A DNA stretch of 64,000 nt, taken from assembly GCA_020073005.1 (NCBI GenBank), contig JAIQFX010000006.1, positions 33,664 through 97,663 of the forward strand. Direction: 5' to 3'. A program made the translations under genes and the position numbers. Positions 1 to 8,291 of the stretch are shown here, in pieces. The notes beneath the pieces were generated by a model that saw only the letters and a list, made by a program, of their open reading frames with translations, had not been told where the DNA came from and ran no database searches. Numbering within the stretch: position 1 is the stretch's first letter; every line of letters begins with the position of its first letter. The stretch is from Terriglobia bacterium. Lineage in GTDB: Bacteria > Acidobacteriota > Vicinamibacteria > Vicinamibacterales > CAVVIG01.

Positions 1-323
1 AGCACGCCCGCGACGATGGCCCACGCCGCGATGTAGAGGAGCAACGCCACGGCCGTGATCTCCGGATTGAACAGCGTCAGCACGCCAACGCCGATGCCCA
101 GCACTCCCTGCAGGAACAGGATCCACCAGTTCGGCGTCATCTCGCGGCCGGCGAGCGCCGTCAGAATCGCGAAGCTCCCGTCAGCAAACGCGTACACGCT
201 GAACACGAGCACCAGGGCGGCCAGCGTCGCCATCGGGAGCGTGAACGCCAGCACGCCGAAGAGGATGGCGATCACGCCGCGGAGGACGAGAACCCACCAA
301 TACCGCGACAGCAACAGGAACAT
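1..323 (-). CDS. HdeD-family (DUF308) membrane protein, 3' part missing
   Basis: The reverse strand reads without a stop from an ATG at 323 to the window edge, giving at least 107 residues of a very hydrophobic protein. It begins MFLLLSRYWWVLVLRGVIAI and continues with alternating membrane helices; GREMTPNWWILFLQGVLGI marks the second half of the repeat. Pairs of helices joined by short loops and the W-W-x-L-x-x-x-G pattern are typical of HdeD/DUF308 proteins, inner-membrane proteins linked in enterobacteria to acid resistance. The true C-terminus lies outside the window. It is transcribed divergently from the NHL gene, with about 290 bp between them holding no recognisable gene. Function beyond membrane residence is not known for this lineage. 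Confidence 0.8.
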   Translation of the reverse strand, partial: MFLLLSRYWWVLVLRGVIAILFGVLAFTLPMATLAALVLVFSVYAFADGSFAILTALAGREMTPNWWILFLQGVLGIGVGVLTLFNPEITAVALLLYIAAWAIVAGV

Positions 324-614
324 CACAACCCCCGATCAACCGCGGAGCTGTGTCGGACTAACACAGGAACGTGCGGATACAAGAGGATCAGCAACCGGTG
401 TACCGAACGATCCCGGGCAGATGGCGCGGAGCCTCCATCCGCGCACCGCAGATTGGCAGTTTTGGTGGCGGTTTCCCGCGATGACCCGCCGGAACTCCGG
501 CAGGTCATTTCGTCGGTCAGCTCGAACGCCAGGAAATCTGTTCCGGCCACACTCACCTCGCTTAAGATCCTCGCCGACGGTGTGCGCCCGGGACCGGCGC
601 AGGAGGAGCTTGCG

Positions 615-1589
615 ATGAAGAAACGCGTCTTCGTGTCAGCAGTCTTGGCCGTGGCCACGGCGGTCGGCGCCCTCACCACGATGCACGCGCAGGGCGGCCC
701 GGCTGGCCCGCCCATCGCGACGCTGCCGTTCCACGTGGTGGAGAACTTCTTCCACTATCCCGCCTACTCCGTCATCGGCCGCCTCAGCGGCGTGGCGGTG
801 GGCCCGAACGGCAACATCCTGGCGCTCAACCGGGGCTACCACCCGGTGCTCGAGTTCAAGGCCGACGGCAGCTTCGTGCGCACGTGGGGCGAGGGGTCGA
901 GGATGTTCGAAGGGGCCCACTCCCTCCGCTTCGACCGTCAGGGAGACCTTTGGTACATCGACGCGGCGGACAACATCATCTTCCACTTCGACAAGGAAGG
1001 GCGCACCGTGGGCACGCTCGGCACGAACCCGGAGCCGTGGACCTGGTTGACCCACGTCATCGAGCGCGCAGTGCCGGGCAGGGCGAACCTCTATCAGGAG
1101 ACGGACATCGGCTGGAGCAGGGACGGCAGCATGTTCGTCGCCGATGGCTACGGCAACTCGCGCGTGGCGAAGTACGACAAGGACGGCAACTTCGTGAAGG
1201 CGTGGGGCGAGCGCGGCGCGCAACCGGGCAACTTCAACACGCCGCACAGCCTCGTGGTCGACAGCAACGACGTCGTCTACGTGGCCGACCGCGGCAACAG
1301 CCGCATCCAGACCTTCGACACGGAGGGGAACCGCAAGGCGGTGTGGAACATGCCGACCGCGCCCTGGTCGCTGTGCCTCACCGGCGGCCCGAACCAGGTG
1401 ATGTTCGTCGGGAGCGTGGGCCGCGTCTACAAGATGGACCTGACCGGCAAGATCCTCGGCGCCTTCGGTCGCTCAGGCCGCATGCCCGGCAGCCTCGACT
1501 CCATCCACCAGCTCGCGTGCCCGGATGAGAAGACGCTGTACCTCGCGAACCTGTACGCGAGCCGGCTGGACAAGTGGGTCGCGGAGTAG
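615..1589 (+). CDS. Secreted NHL-repeat beta-propeller protein (peptidyl-amidating-lyase-like)
   Basis: A 324-residue secreted protein. The ATG at 615 is chosen because AGGAGGAG lies 6-7 bases upstream and the protein then opens with a standard signal peptide (MKKRVFVSAVLAVATAVGAL, cleavage near MHAQ). An open frame continues upstream to 453 but lacks these features. The mature part carries NHL repeats: LSGVAVGPNGNI, HSLRFDRQGDLWYIDA, GYGNSRVAKYDKDGNFVKAWG and PHSLVVDSNDVVYVADRGNSRIQ. These form blades of a six-bladed propeller of the type seen in peptidyl-alpha-hydroxyglycine alpha-amidating lyase and in many bacterial NHL proteins. The lyase activity cannot be assumed; a periplasmic binding or lyase role is inference. 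It converges with the DUF5818 gene, whose stop is 17 bp away. Confidence 0.85.
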   Translation: MKKRVFVSAVLAVATAVGALTTMHAQGGPAGPPIATLPFHVVENFFHYPAYSVIGRLSGVAVGPNGNILALNRGYHPVLEFKADGSFVRTWGEGSRMFEGAHSLRFDRQGDLWYIDAADNIIFHFDKEGRTVGTLGTNPEPWTWLTHVIERAVPGRANLYQETDIGWSRDGSMFVADGYGNSRVAKYDKDGNFVKAWGERGAQPGNFNTPHSLVVDSNDVVYVADRGNSRIQTFDTEGNRKAVWNMPTAPWSLCLTGGPNQVMFVGSVGRVYKMDLTGKILGAFGRSGRMPGSLDSIHQLACPDEKTLYLANLYASRLDKWVAE

Positions 1590-1606
1590 CCATGGACTGA
1601 CGCGGC

Positions 1607-1930
1607 TCATTTTGCTGCGGTCATCGAGTCCACCTGGATCGTCCTGGTCTTGACGTCCAGCGTCCCTCTGACCGTCACTTTTTGGGCCGCGAACTTTTCC
1701 GGCGTCCGCTGGTCGCTCAGCGCGTACACGTCCTTGCCGTCATACAGCACGTACGTGGCGCCGTGCTCCTCGATGCAGGCTTTGGTGCACTCGGCGTCGG
1801 TCGGTCCCATGCGCATCGAGGCATGGTCGTCGGCGCACATGCTGTCCGAGATGGTGCCGGTGAAGGTCCGCTGAGGCGGCGCTGCCTGCAGCGCCGCCAG
1901 CGCGAGAAGACCTGCGATCGGAAGCTTCAT
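1607..1930 (-). CDS. DUF5818-like small secreted protein
   Basis: A 107-residue protein with a signal peptide (MKLPIAGLLALAALQAA) followed by a compact OB-like region: TFTGTISDSMCADDHASM, then two further cysteines in ECTKACIEEHGATYVLYDGK, and a closing KVTVRGTLDVKTRTIQVDSM. The pattern G-T-I-S-D-S-M-C followed by C-x3-C and a beta-strand ending in V-x-V-x-G-x-L matches the DUF5818 family, common in Acidobacteria. Function is unknown. It lies 6 bp downstream of the next minus-strand gene (stop at 1937, start at 1930), so the two probably form a transcript of exported proteins. Confidence 0.75.
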   Translation of the reverse strand: MKLPIAGLLALAALQAAPPQRTFTGTISDSMCADDHASMRMGPTDAECTKACIEEHGATYVLYDGKDVYALSDQRTPEKFAAQKVTVRGTLDVKTRTIQVDSMTAAK

Positions 1931-1936
1931 GCGCGC

Positions 1937-2539
1937 TTATTGTCCCGGGATCATGAGGTGGGCCGTCGTCGTGCCCGCATTCATGATGAACACGCCGCCG
2001 CCGCGCCCGTTCTCGGGCAGTCCGAGTGACGCGCCGGTGGCGCCCGGCACGGCGATGGTCATGTGATGCGGCGAAATGTGATCCTTGTCGGGGCCGGAAA
2101 AATGGTACCAGACGGATCCGTATTCGGGCTTCGCGCGGGTGCCGTCCGCTTCCATCGCCTTGAGCATGGCCTCTGACTTCGCTCTGTCCCCAGTCGCCTC
2201 AGCCTTCAAATTCTGAGCCTCGCGCGCCAGGTTGCCGAGGCTCGTGCACTGGACCGCGAACGGCTGCTGGAGCGGAAAGCCCGACCGGTCGTAGCAGACG
2301 AGCTGGTTGGTGCCTTTCCGCAGCGTGTCGTACGTGAAGTCGGGTTTCCACTTGATGACCGTCGCCTGGTCACGCAGCGGGGCCGGCGCGGCGATCAAGG
2401 CCTTGTCGACGTCGGCCTGCGACGCCCCCGGCTGCAGCGGCGGCGGGGGCGGCGGCGGGGTATTGCCGCGCCCTCTCTGCGCCACCAGGCTGGGCGCAAG
2501 TGCGAGTGCGATAAGAGCGATCGGAATCAGGCGTTTCAT
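1937..2539 (-). CDS. Secreted protein of unknown function
   Basis: A 200-residue protein that I do not recognise. The ATG at 2539 is preferred over one 15 bases upstream because GGAGGT sits 5 bases before it. It starts with a signal peptide (MKRLIPIALIALALAPSLVA), then a proline run and a region with ATVIKWKPDFTYDTLRKG, LVCYDRSGFPLQQPFAVQC (two cysteines, possibly a disulfide), YGSVWYHFSGPDKDHISPHH and MTIAVPGA. The histidine-rich SPHHM segment could bind metal, but that is a guess. It is the first gene of a two-gene unit with the DUF5818 gene. Confidence 0.75.
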   Translation of the reverse strand: MKRLIPIALIALALAPSLVAQRGRGNTPPPPPPPLQPGASQADVDKALIAAPAPLRDQATVIKWKPDFTYDTLRKGTNQLVCYDRSGFPLQQPFAVQCTSLGNLAREAQNLKAEATGDRAKSEAMLKAMEADGTRAKPEYGSVWYHFSGPDKDHISPHHMTIAVPGATGASLGLPENGRGGGVFIMNAGTTTAHLMIPGQ

Positions 2540-2660
2540 AAGTGACCTCCGCAACTGCGGAGTTTATACACCCACGGGCGCTGCGCCCGACCAGATTTCT
2601 CTGTGGACCAGCCGGCTCATAATCGGTGTCCAAGACTCATCTAGCCGAGCGACTCAGGCT

Positions 2661-3088
2661 CGCAACGACCACCTGTCCGGCCTCGAGTACCTGGGCATGG
2701 TCGGTCAGCTGAGGGACCTGCCCGCGCAGGCGGCCGCGGCAAGGTCGTGCTCTTCAGCTCTCACGAGCTCGAAACCGTCGAGCGCGTCGTCTCCCACGTC
2801 GTGATCCTGCACCGCGGCAAAGTGGTCGCGCTGGGCCTCGGCTTGTTCCTGTCGACCATGCCGGCCACGACGCTCTCCGGATTCGGCACGCCAATCAGCA
2901 GCATGCCGCCGTTGTTCCAGAAGCTGAGTTACGTCAACCCGCTGCGCCACATCGTCGCGTTACTGCGCAGCGTGTACCTCAAAGGAGTCGGGTTCGACGT
3001 CCTGTGGCGGGAGATCGCTCCGATGGCGGTGTTCGCCGTACTGCTGCTCGGCATCAGCGTGTGGCGCTTCCGCAAGTCCCTGGAGTGA
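2661..3088 (+). pseudogene. ABC transporter remnant: ATPase fragments joined to permease C-terminus
   Basis: Three pieces of an ABC-2 export system survive. In one frame (about 2661-2735) the text HLSGLEYLGMVGQLRDLP is the helical region of an ABC ATPase. After a frame change, from 2738, GKVVLFSSHELETVERVVSH then VVILHRGKVVA is the H-loop end of an ATPase. This runs in frame, with no stop, into the last membrane part of an ABC-2 permease: LSGFGTPISSMPPLFQKLSY, NPLRHIVALLRSVYLKGVG and a closing helix ending WRFRKSLE. Walker A, signature and Walker B motifs and most of the permease are gone, so at least two deletions and a frameshift are needed to explain it. Its last 129 bp are antisense to the end of the activase gene. 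Confidence 0.8.
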
Positions 3089-6000
3089 CGCCCCGGCGCG
3101 CAGACGCGCCCCGTATGCGCGCACGCGCTGCTCGATGGACGCGCGCTGCTGCTTGAGCCGGACGAACCGCTCGCCATAGCGCCGCAGGAAGTAATCGATC
3201 GTCTCGATCCGGATCCTGATCGACGCGAGCGGCCGATTCTCGTCGATGTCCTTGAAGGCGAAGAAGGGTGTTCCCGAGCATTCGATGATCTGCTCGACGG
3301 CCGCATAGGCCGGCGCGTCATGGCCGCACTTGAAGCTCGACAGCTCGAGCGCGACGAGATTCGGATGGCGCGCGACGAACTTGGCGGCCCAGATCTTCTG
3401 GTTCGTGCTGGCGGCCGACGTGTTCTTCCAGACGTCGCTGATGTCGAGGGGATGCGAGATCGCCCCGGCGCGCACCTCGTCGCCGAACAGCCGCTCGAGC
3501 ACGTCCTCGTCGCGCGGCAGCGTGTGCTGCGAAAAGATGGGATACCCGAGCTTCTGCAATTGCTCCAGGATTCCATGGTTGATGCCGGGATCGTGATGAT
3601 AGGGCCGCGCAAGGACGACGATCCCCAGCCGGTCCTGTCGTTCGAGCGTCTCGAGGACGTCGCGCGCCCGCGAACGAATGGCCGACCAGCACTCGTGGTA
3701 CGCGCGGAAGCCCGCCGCGACCGCCCGCCAGTTTTCCTCTTCGGAGAGTCCCAGCAGCGGGCCCCATGCGCGGAACATCTGGCGCGCGAACAGACGCCGA
3801 TCCGACATGTCGACGATCGGATTGAGATAGGCGATGCCTTTGTCCGCGAAGGTATCGGCCTCCTTCGTGAACGCCGCCTTGACGGCCTCGGGCGTCGCCG
3901 CCGCGTTCGGGCATGCGTTGTCGGCGCGCACGTTGACCAGCGGCGAGTCGAGCACGTCGAACATGGGAAAGAACACGCAGTCGAGCGGCGTGCGCGCGTG
4001 CTTGACGCGAATGAGGTTGTCGACGTGCGCCAGCGCCACTTTCGACGGGAAGCACGGGTCGATGGCGCCGCGGCTGGAGCCGCTCCGATACAGTTCGGCG
4101 CTCGTGTAGTCCGAGTAGACGAGGTTGGCGGCTGGGACGCCGAGGCTCTCCAGATACGCGCTGAAGAGCGGCGCGTACGTGTAGAAGTTCAGGACGCGCG
4201 GCATTCCGATGCGCACGTGCGCGCGACGCCGCATGCGCCCGGCGCGCTCGCGCGTCTGGCGGCCCCACGCGCGCGCCGGCACGGGATCCGCGACGTTCGG
4301 CGGCCGTCGCGGTTTCCACACCTCGCGTGCGGCGAACTCGACGAGGTCGGGATTGGCCGCTTTGTTGCGGTCGAGCTCGCTCCGGACGGCGCGCATCTCC
4401 GCCAGGTCCTGCGCCGCGCCCTTGTCGCAGGCGGCCATGATGAATCGCCGCTCCCGCCGAACCCGCGGCGCGCCTTCGGCTGATTCGCGCGGAGCCGCGT
4501 CGGGCAGATGAACGTCGACAAACGTGCGCAGGCAGGTGTTCTTGCAGAAGCGGCACCGTGTCTCTTCGTTGCACGTCGTGTGATAGGTAATCGCCCGCAC
4601 GGCCGCACAGCCGACGAACGTCGTCCGGCGTCCTTCACCGACGAGCCGGATCGCCTCGAGCGCCGCGCCGATTGCGCCGGATTCGGCCCGATGCTCGTGG
4701 ACGAAGATGGCCGGCTCGACGCCCGTGCCCTCGAACGCGGCCCGGATGAAGTCGACCTCGGCCTTGACGACCGCCAGATTGTTCTGCGTGCCACCCTGCA
4801 GCACGAAGCGTGTCCCCAGGCGCGCCGGGTTCGCGACACCGGCGACATAATAGAAGATGTTCTTCGGCAGGACGGCCGCGAGGCCCGCCAGGATTTCATC
4901 CGCCTGCCATCCCTGGCGCTGCGCGTTGACCAGGTCGGCCTGCAGGAACACGGCGCAGCCGTAGCCGAAGACCGGCATGCGATGCGCCGCAAAGGCGTGT
5001 TCGGCGTAGCGATCGACGCTGATCCCCAGCGCATCGGCCGTGGATTGCAGAAAGTAGCCGTTGCCCGCGGAGCACTGCGTGTTCAGCCGGAAGTCGTTGA
5101 CCCGGCCATGCCTGAGCACGATCAGCTTGATGTCCTGGCCGCCCACGTCGACGATGACGTGGGGATCCGGAAAACTCTTCAGCGCCGCCTGCGCGTGGGC
5201 CACCGTTTCGACCAGCGCCACGTCGGCGTCGAGCACGTCCCGCAGGATGTCCTTCGCGTATCCGGTGGTCCCGGCGCCGGCGACCTCGAGGCGCGCGCCG
5301 CCGGACTCGATTTGCCGCTCGAGTTCGCCCAGCAGATCGATCGCATCCTGAATCGGATTCCCGCGCGAGAGCCGGTACGATTTGGCCAGCAGCTCGCCCT
5401 GTTCGGACAGCAGCACCGCTTTCGTCGATGTCGATCCGCCGTCGATGCCGAGGAACGCACGCACGGTCTCGCCCGGTGCAAATGCCCGCGGCGCGAACGG
5501 CGTCGGCCCGTAGCGGCGGGTGAACGCCGCGAGCTCGGCATCCGACGCGCACAGGGCCGCCGCGCCCGACGTGGTCTTTTCCTGCGCCCGTTCGGCGCGC
5601 AGGTACCGCTCCAGGGCCGCCGTCCCGCGGTAACGGCCGACCTCATCGTCTTCCCGCCGGCCCGCTTCGACGGCGCCCATCGCCGCGAAGTACTGCGCGC
5701 GGTCGGGGACGTTGATGAGCGCATCGATGGTCGTGGCGTCGCCGACGTCGACCTGGCGATCGGCCCACATCTTCGGGATGTTCGCGTGCCACGCCTCCCG
5801 CATGCCGCGGATGAACGTGTTGGGACCGCCGAGGAGCAGGACGCGCGGCCGCAGCGTGTTGCCGCGCGCCAGCACGGTGAGGTTCTGCAGCACGATCGCG
5901 TCGAACAGCGACGCCATCAGCTCTTCGACGGGCACGCCCTGTTTCTGCAGGCTGTTGATGTCGGTCTCCGCGAACACGCCGCACTTGCCGGCGACTGGAT

Positions 6001-6511
6001 GAATGCGAACGCCGGCGTACGACAGCCGGCCGACCTCGGCGGCGGGGATGTTCAGCCGGGTGGCGATCTTGTCGATGACCGCGCCGGTGCCGCCGGCGCA
6101 CCGATCGTTCATCGACGCGATCTTCTTGCGGCATCCGGGCTGTCCGGTCTCTGCGAACATGACCATCTTCGCGTCCTGGCCGCCGAGCTCGACGACCGAG
6201 TTGGCGTCCGGATGCAGCACTTCGACGGCCAGCGAGACGGCGACGACTTCCTGGACGAAGTGCGCGCCGATCAGCCGGGCGAGCGAGCTCCCGCCGGACC
6301 CGGTCACGAACACGCGCGTGTTGGCGGGCGAGACGTCGAGGTCCGCCTCCAGCCGCCTGAGGAACGCGAGCAGCTTTTCCGGCTGTCGCGCCTCGTGGCG
6401 TTCGTAGGCTTCCCAGAGGATGCCGCCGCGATCGGACGCGACCGCGACGGCCTTGATGGTCGTCGAGCCGATGTCGATGCCGACGAGGTGGCGCGCGCCC
6501 GAGCGTGTCAC
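2960..6511 (-). CDS. Giant acyl-CoA dehydratase activase (two BadF/BcrA ATPase domains plus DUF2229)
   Basis: An 1183-residue protein of the 2-hydroxyacyl-CoA dehydratase activase / BadFG-BcrAD family, ASKHA-fold ATPases that push an electron from an iron-sulfur cluster into a partner at very low potential. The first ATPase domain starts at residue 10 (GIDIGSTTIKAVAV) and has the cluster-ligand region NDRCAGGTGAVID. The second starts near residue 355 (GIDGGSTSTKAVLL) with NTQCSAGNGYF. A four-cysteine group (TTCNEETRCRFCKNTC) follows, then a DUF2229 part beginning RIGMPRVLNFYTYAP. The GTG start at 6511 overlaps the stop of the preceding gene by 4 bases, implying translational coupling. The last ~43 residues, after about base 3088, are antisense to the ABC pseudogene and look like read-through rather than native sequence. 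Confidence 0.88.
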   Translation of the reverse strand: MTRSGARHLVGIDIGSTTIKAVAVASDRGGILWEAYERHEARQPEKLLAFLRRLEADLDVSPANTRVFVTGSGGSSLARLIGAHFVQEVVAVSLAVEVLHPDANSVVELGGQDAKMVMFAETGQPGCRKKIASMNDRCAGGTGAVIDKIATRLNIPAAEVGRLSYAGVRIHPVAGKCGVFAETDINSLQKQGVPVEELMASLFDAIVLQNLTVLARGNTLRPRVLLLGGPNTFIRGMREAWHANIPKMWADRQVDVGDATTIDALINVPDRAQYFAAMGAVEAGRREDDEVGRYRGTAALERYLRAERAQEKTTSGAAALCASDAELAAFTRRYGPTPFAPRAFAPGETVRAFLGIDGGSTSTKAVLLSEQGELLAKSYRLSRGNPIQDAIDLLGELERQIESGGARLEVAGAGTTGYAKDILRDVLDADVALVETVAHAQAALKSFPDPHVIVDVGGQDIKLIVLRHGRVNDFRLNTQCSAGNGYFLQSTADALGISVDRYAEHAFAAHRMPVFGYGCAVFLQADLVNAQRQGWQADEILAGLAAVLPKNIFYYVAGVANPARLGTRFVLQGGTQNNLAVVKAEVDFIRAAFEGTGVEPAIFVHEHRAESGAIGAALEAIRLVGEGRRTTFVGCAAVRAITYHTTCNEETRCRFCKNTCLRTFVDVHLPDAAPRESAEGAPRVRRERRFIMAACDKGAAQDLAEMRAVRSELDRNKAANPDLVEFAAREVWKPRRPPNVADPVPARAWGRQTRERAGRMRRRAHVRIGMPRVLNFYTYAPLFSAYLESLGVPAANLVYSDYTSAELYRSGSSRGAIDPCFPSKVALAHVDNLIRVKHARTPLDCVFFPMFDVLDSPLVNVRADNACPNAAATPEAVKAAFTKEADTFADKGIAYLNPIVDMSDRRLFARQMFRAWGPLLGLSEEENWRAVAAGFRAYHECWSAIRSRARDVLETLERQDRLGIVVLARPYHHDPGINHGILEQLQKLGYPIFSQHTLPRDEDVLERLFGDEVRAGAISHPLDISDVWKNTSAASTNQKIWAAKFVARHPNLVALELSSFKCGHDAPAYAAVEQIIECSGTPFFAFKDIDENRPLASIRIRIETIDYFLRRYGERFVRLKQQRASIEQRVRAYGARLRAGASLQGLAEAPHADAEQQYGEHRHRSDLPPQDVEPDSFEVHAAQ

Positions 6512-8280
6512 GACGGTTGCTCGATGGGCTTGTGCCCGATGACGGCCGTGGGCGCCCGCCGTGGCCTGTCCATCAGATCGCTGACGTGCAGCACGAAGTT
6601 CGCAGCGCTCCCCGCGACGCCGGGATGATGCGGAACCGCATGGAGCGCCCGACGGAGATCCGGGTGCTCACCGACGTACGCGCGGATGTCGTCGAGGCGT
6701 TTCGCGGTTGAGGCGAGCGCTGCCGCGAACTCCCTCCGCGCCCGCGTCTTGGCGTCGGCGAGCGTCATCTGCACGCGGCTCCGCGCGTGCACCTCGCCGT
6801 CGCCGGCGGTCTCGATCGGGAGAAAGAGGATGTCCTTGAAACGGTTCACCACGGCGGACTGCGCGCCGTCGGACTGCGTCGACGGCATGCAGCCGAACGG
6901 CTTCAAGCTCAGCACCATGTGACAGTGGTGATGCACGGTGTGATACACGGTCTTGGCCACTTCCAGATGGCCCTCGCCGCCGCGGGCCAGCGGATTGTAG
7001 AAGGGCGCCGCGAGCCGCGCCAGTTCCTCCTGCTCGGGCAGGCGATGCACGAGCCCGCCGAGCGCATCGACGAGACGGTGGTACTGCCAGGCCCAGAAGC
7101 GCTCGCCGGCCGCGAAGAGCGCCCGGCGGCCCCGGTATCGGAGCTCGCTGGCGAGATAGCGGAGCGGGACGCGCCACCGCGGCCCGAGGGGAAGATCGAG
7201 ACCGCGCCGCATGTCGGCGATGAGCCGCTCCTGGAACAGCAAATACATGACCCACGATCCGATTGGATCGACGAGCACTTCCGCGCCTTCGGATTCGAGG
7301 AACGCGAACATCTCGAAGTTCCCGGCGCTCTCGGTCGTCTGCGCCCAGAACTCGCCGGTCGTCTTGACGACCGGCTTCACGCGCAGTCGATCGACTTCGA
7401 TCGCGTCTACGAGCGCGCGCACCTCGGCGAGCGCCTCGAAGAGCGCAGCGCCGAAGAGATGCTCGCGGATCTTGCCGAGCGTATTGAGGAAGTCGTACCG
7501 CGTGCCGTCGTGCGGGAAGATGGGGGCGAGCCAACGCGGTGGCCAATCGCGAAGCTCAAACGGCGCACGCTCGCGGACGAGGCACGCCAGCCGCGAGACC
7601 ACCTCGCGCATGACGCGATCGGTCTCGCCGGCCACCACTTCGTACGGCCGTATGTGATACGCGAGTTGATGGAGGACGTCGCCGAGCGTGAAGGCGATGA
7701 GCGCGCCCATCCCGAAGTCCACGGTGAACTTCAGGCCCGGTTCGCCGGACGTGGCCTTCAAACCGTCGTTCTGCTCGAACAGCAGGACGCGGAACCCGTC
7801 GAACCCGGCGTTGTGCAACGCGAGCCGGTACTCGGCCTCGTACATGCCGAACCGGCACGGGCCGCACGTGCCCGCGGTGAAGAAGACGTAGCGGTCGATG
7901 ATCGCTTGCCGCGTCAGGCCGCCGGCCTCCAGTCGGCGGAGATACTGAATGAGCGCGCCGACCGTGAAATAGGTCGGATTGCACTGCCCGACGTTTCCGT
8001 GTTCGCGCCCGAGCTGGTAGGCGGCGGCGTCGGGGGCTGACAGCGCATCGCACCGGTAGCCCGCGCCTTCGAACACGGCCCGCACCAGTTCTTCGTGCTT
8101 CCACGTCAGGCCGCCGAAGAGAATCGTCACGCCGTCACGCTCGGCCGCGGTGAACGGACGCTCGGTCGGACGATGGAAGTGGACCGTCGTCGCGGCGTCG
8201 AGGCCGGCCGCCGCCTCGAGCCGCGCGCGCTCAGCGGCAAGGCGCCGGAGAATTTCGGCTTCGCGCTCGTCGGCGCTCAT
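6508..8280 (-). CDS. HgdB/DUF2229-like iron-sulfur protein, partner of the activase
   Basis: A 590-residue cytoplasmic protein, started at the ATG at 8280, 11 bp after the radical SAM stop. The open frame continues upstream only as a shadow of that gene. Family signs are conserved cysteines in GNVGQCNPTYFTVG (C100), FTAGTCGPCRFGMYEAE (C139, C142) and the C-terminal HHHCHMVLSLKPFGCMPSTQ followed by SDGAQSAV, which is the typical end of 2-hydroxyglutaryl-CoA dehydratase D-component-like and double-cubane-cluster proteins. These bind [4Fe-4S] or [8Fe-9S] clusters and receive electrons from a BadF-type activase, here encoded with a 4-bp overlap. The substrate is unknown. The arrangement supports a dedicated two-component low-potential reductase. 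Confidence 0.85.
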   Translation of the reverse strand: MSADEREAEILRRLAAERARLEAAAGLDAATTVHFHRPTERPFTAAERDGVTILFGGLTWKHEELVRAVFEGAGYRCDALSAPDAAAYQLGREHGNVGQCNPTYFTVGALIQYLRRLEAGGLTRQAIIDRYVFFTAGTCGPCRFGMYEAEYRLALHNAGFDGFRVLLFEQNDGLKATSGEPGLKFTVDFGMGALIAFTLGDVLHQLAYHIRPYEVVAGETDRVMREVVSRLACLVRERAPFELRDWPPRWLAPIFPHDGTRYDFLNTLGKIREHLFGAALFEALAEVRALVDAIEVDRLRVKPVVKTTGEFWAQTTESAGNFEMFAFLESEGAEVLVDPIGSWVMYLLFQERLIADMRRGLDLPLGPRWRVPLRYLASELRYRGRRALFAAGERFWAWQYHRLVDALGGLVHRLPEQEELARLAAPFYNPLARGGEGHLEVAKTVYHTVHHHCHMVLSLKPFGCMPSTQSDGAQSAVVNRFKDILFLPIETAGDGEVHARSRVQMTLADAKTRARREFAAALASTAKRLDDIRAYVGEHPDLRRALHAVPHHPGVAGSAANFVLHVSDLMDRPRRAPTAVIGHKPIEQPS

Positions 8281-8291
8281 GTCGGCGCTCG

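Noticed and set aside
324..614. Short frames between HdeD and NHL genes
   Set aside because: No coding character; it is simply the divergent promoter region, without a recognisable promoter consensus.
4508..6628. 706-codon open frame on the plus strand
   Set aside because: Antisense to the activase gene; arginine/aspartate-rich text without motifs, a normal by-product of GC-rich third positions.
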